Shown: piece by piece, positions 61,403-64,000 of the stretch
Layout: the number at the start of each line of letters is the position of its first letter
Position numbering within the stretch: position 1 is the stretch's first letter
Assembly (NCBI GenBank): GCA_026008535.1
Contig: BRKX01000014.1
Span: 19,738,694 to 19,802,693, forward strand
Length of the DNA: 64,000 nucleotides
Reading direction: 5' to 3'
Origin: Perilla frutescens
Lineage: Eukaryota; Streptophyta; Magnoliopsida; Lamiales; Lamiaceae
Program-made: the position numbers and the translations under genes
The notes under the pieces: generated by a model
Seen by the model: the letters and a program-made list of their open reading frames with translations, nothing else
What the model was told of the DNA's origin: nothing
Databases searched by the model: none

Positions 61403-62858
61403 CGGTTGTAAGTCCGTCCAAAATAAACCACTTCTTCTTTTTCAAACTTATTGGTACTTTGTTCCGAATAAGTTTGGGGGAGGGAGAAGTGTGGTTATTT
61501 TGGACTCCTTTTCGTTTGTTTCTTTTTTTTTTATTTTGCATTTTCATGTAGTTTGCATTAAAATTTTGATAAAATTTTAAAATTTTTAGTTTGTTTGCAC
61601 GTTTACTTGATTTCAATAACCGGTGGTTTTTGATTTGGTTGTTGATCTTGTGGAGACTTGTGGTTGAAAATGATTGAAGTGTGGATTGGGTTGTTATGTT
61701 GCTTATGATGAGATGGTTTTATTTGGAAAAATGACATGAAAACATGTTATAATTTGTTGATATTTGCCTTGATAAATTATTAAATGTATTACTTTTTGAT
61801 CTTGGTTGAGCCCATGTGAGATTTTGAGCCAAAGATTGCTTTAATTTTACAATCTTTTCCTTGCATGTGTGGTAATCATGCATACTTGAATTGTCTCTAG
61901 AACTTGCATTGTGTCTAACTCGAGATTGCAATAGTGTGCTTGATGACTCGAAAAGGATTTAAGGCCATCTTTTATCTAGCCTACTCTACCCAAATTTTAC
62001 CATTCCAACACTAAATCCCTTGTTAGCCCCTTTGAGCAATGAGACCATATTTCATTATTTTGCCTTGGGTTGAGAATAATTAGTAATGGAGAATTAATGA
62101 TTATGAGAAATTTGGAGTGCTTGAAATAAAAATTGCATTTTAGAGTATTTGAGACGAAAATGCCAAATAACCCTTCTTAGCTCTTACGAAAGAAAAGAGA
62201 GAAAAGTTGAAAAAAAAAGAAAAAGAAAAAAAAATGATGTGTTCACATTTTTTTATTATCATTGAAATGAAAGAGCAAGAAAGAGAAGTAATATTGTTTA
62301 TCATTGAAATGAAAGAGCAAGAAAGAGCAAGAAATGAGACAAAATTTCTAGATTTTGAGATTTTGTGAAAGCTTGGAAGGTGGAAGAGCGCTTGTGTAGT
62401 TCTACTTGGTTAGTATGGAGATTTGGATTATTGAGGATTAATTCTTAATTGAGTCACTTAGCCAAACAATCCCCACCTTACCAAAAAGCCTTTATTACAA
62501 CCTTGAAAAAGCCCTTAATGATTCTTGTTTGAAAGCACACATAGGTGGTGGAGAGAATAGACACATTACAAGCCTATGGTAGACTTCTCGTATGACTTGA
62601 TTTTGAGTGTATACACTTATAGCCTAAACACTTGAGTGATGAGTGATCTTTAATCATAGAGAGGTTACAAGTTCTTTTGGCCATGCATTATATAATTTGT
62701 CAAGGCTTTTTGATCTTTGAATATCATGCTTGAATGTACAAAGTGTGTTTTGAATCTCTGAAGCAAATTCCATCCTTTTATCCGCATTTAATCATTTAAA
62801 CCTTATTTCTCTTTTCTTCATTGTTTGGGGACAAACAATCTTTTAAGTTTGGGGGAGT
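61403..62858 (+). other. Non-coding internal region before the 3' LTR
   Basis: About 1.46 kb occupying the place where pol would sit. It contains the phrase AGTTTGGGGGAG twice (about 61470 and 62848), an A-rich purine tract near 62195-62235 and no pol motif. The phrase near 61470 directly follows the gag-protease frame. Confidence 0.7.
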
Positions 62859-64000
62859 TGATGAGTGGCATTTTTGCACAATATTTTGAGGTTTAAATGA
62901 AATGAATTGAAGAGTTTTGCATGTGTTTTAACCCAAATTGCGCTCTTAACCTTCTTACTTGAGAGTTTTATTTCTTGTTTGAGTTTTGCAGAATATTGTG
63001 GATGAATAAATGAATTTTTTGAGTGATTCAATTCCATGGGAAGATAAAGGATCGAATTGGGAGCACAGTGCAAGTTGAATCATCTCAATCGGACAAGAAA
63101 CAAGAGAGAACGAAGCAAAACCGTGAAAGGTATCGGAGCAGGGCTGTAGGCGCGACCCGAGCCAGCCCAGCACCGCGACCGCCGCTCCGTGTCCGCGGGT
63201 GATTTTCCACCACCTGCAACGCGACCCGAGCCAGCATCCTCTGCCCGGGTCACGCCTCCCAGCCCCAACATGAAGCCGCAGGGCGCGACCGGCTCCATGT
63301 CGCGCCTCTGTGTCACGTTTTCGGATTTTTCATCTTTTTTCCCCCATTTTTGATTTTCTTTTAATTCTTTTATTCCTCCACTATATAAACTCACCCAATA
63401 CAAAATTAGGTCATTCCATTCCACCCTTATCCACTTTTAGAGAGAGAAATACTTGGAGAAGAAGAGAGAAGAAAGGGAATTGAAGATTGGGCAAGAAGAA
63501 CAAAGTTGAAGCAAGATTTGAAGGCCAAAACATCCATCCGGGTTCTTTTGTTCTTTAATTTTGTTAAAATTATGTTCCTTCTTGTAGAGATTTTGGTTAC
63601 CCGTGTAATTATGAGAAGCTAAATCTTTGATACTCTTGGGTGTTGGTTTTATTTGGATTATGAAATATAAATGATATTTATTTTGGATGTTTAATGGTTC
63701 TTGATTATGCTTTGAATTCTTGTTATGTATTGTTGATTGGTGAGAACTAATTGATAATTAATTAGCATGATTATGTATGTTGATTCAAAATTCGAGAGAT
63801 GAGCTTCAACATAGGATCCTAGAATTTAAAGAGCAATTATCAATAAAATCGAGAGGTTTGAGATAGTTGTTGAGGCATAGATTCTTGGTGCTCTTGGTAA
63901 GCACACTTAGGTATTAGTTGGAGATAATAATCCTATGCATGTGCCCCATATTCTATATGCTTCGAGAGGAGATATAGAATAAATTTGTGATCGCCTTGGT
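62859..64000 (+). repeat. 3' LTR, first 1,142 bp (window edge)
   Basis: Begins TGATGAGTGGC and is collinear with the 5' LTR with scattered substitutions and small indels, including a missing ~9-bp repeat near 63725. The end and target duplication lie outside the window. Confidence 0.92.

Larger units (their letters stand above)
57384..64000 (+). mobile_element. Large non-autonomous LTR retrotransposon with gag-protease only (TR-GAG-like), cut by the window edge
   Basis: 5' LTR 57384-58861, internal region 58862-62858 (4.0 kb), 3' LTR from 62859 to beyond 64000. The primer site TGGCGCCGTTGCCGGGGA at 58868-58885 is complementary to the 3' end of plant Asp tRNA, as in Athila-type Ty3/Gypsy elements. 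A polypurine tract (AGTTTGGGGGAGT) lies just before the 3' LTR. Only gag and retropepsin-like coding is present; no RT, RNase H or integrase motif was seen in any frame. LTRs differ at roughly 4-5% over the first 240 bp by eye. Confidence 0.9.

Overview
This is a plant nuclear window from a eudicot, probably an asterid. The evidence is GT-AG introns in AT-rich sequence, a class II formin, an SnRK1-type kinase, a TPR-RING-LON protein, LTR retrotransposons primed by plant tRNAs, and Stowaway, hAT and Harbinger-like MITEs. Exon boundaries below were placed by hand from splice signals, reading phase and protein-family conservation. No alignment was run.

Layout. 1-3.1 kb is intergenic with a 659-bp Harbinger-like MITE. 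3.17-13.9 kb (+) is a 17-exon class II formin (PTEN-like, FH1, FH2) whose proline-rich exon needs a 1-nt correction to stay in frame. 15.6-16.6 kb (-) is an intronless multi-pass membrane protein of unknown function. 16.6-43.5 kb is a gene desert made of transposons: a Stowaway copy, two adjacent long-TIR elements with GGCCGGCC near their tips (the second interrupted by a hAT MITE, a Helitron-type 3' end and another Stowaway-like MITE), then a three-level nest. In that nest a hAT element with 8-bp duplications contains a second DNA element with 8-bp duplications, which contains a decayed Copia element with a 5-bp duplication. A Copia fragment, a second copy of the first Stowaway, and an inverted-repeat element carrying about four 150-bp tandem repeats follow.

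43.6-47.5 kb (+) is an SnRK1 alpha catalytic subunit paralogue (512 aa, all catalytic residues present). Its last codons and 3' flank are tandemly triplicated. It converges tail-to-tail on a TPR-RING-LON gene at 48.3-54.8 kb (-; 18 exons, 481 aa). 54.8-57.1 kb is intergenic. From 57.4 kb to the window edge lies a large non-autonomous LTR retrotransposon with gag and protease remnants but no reverse transcriptase or integrase (TR-GAG-like). It is inserted into a relative of the MITE found at 1.1 kb.

The four host genes are independent and no operon or cluster logic links them. I found no tRNA, rRNA, CRISPR array or metabolic gene cluster, and nothing that I would call a new biological system. 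The most unusual observations are the tandem triplication over the kinase stop codon, a 55-residue internal duplication in the formin linker, the gag-only retrotransposon and the nested transposons with intact target duplications.
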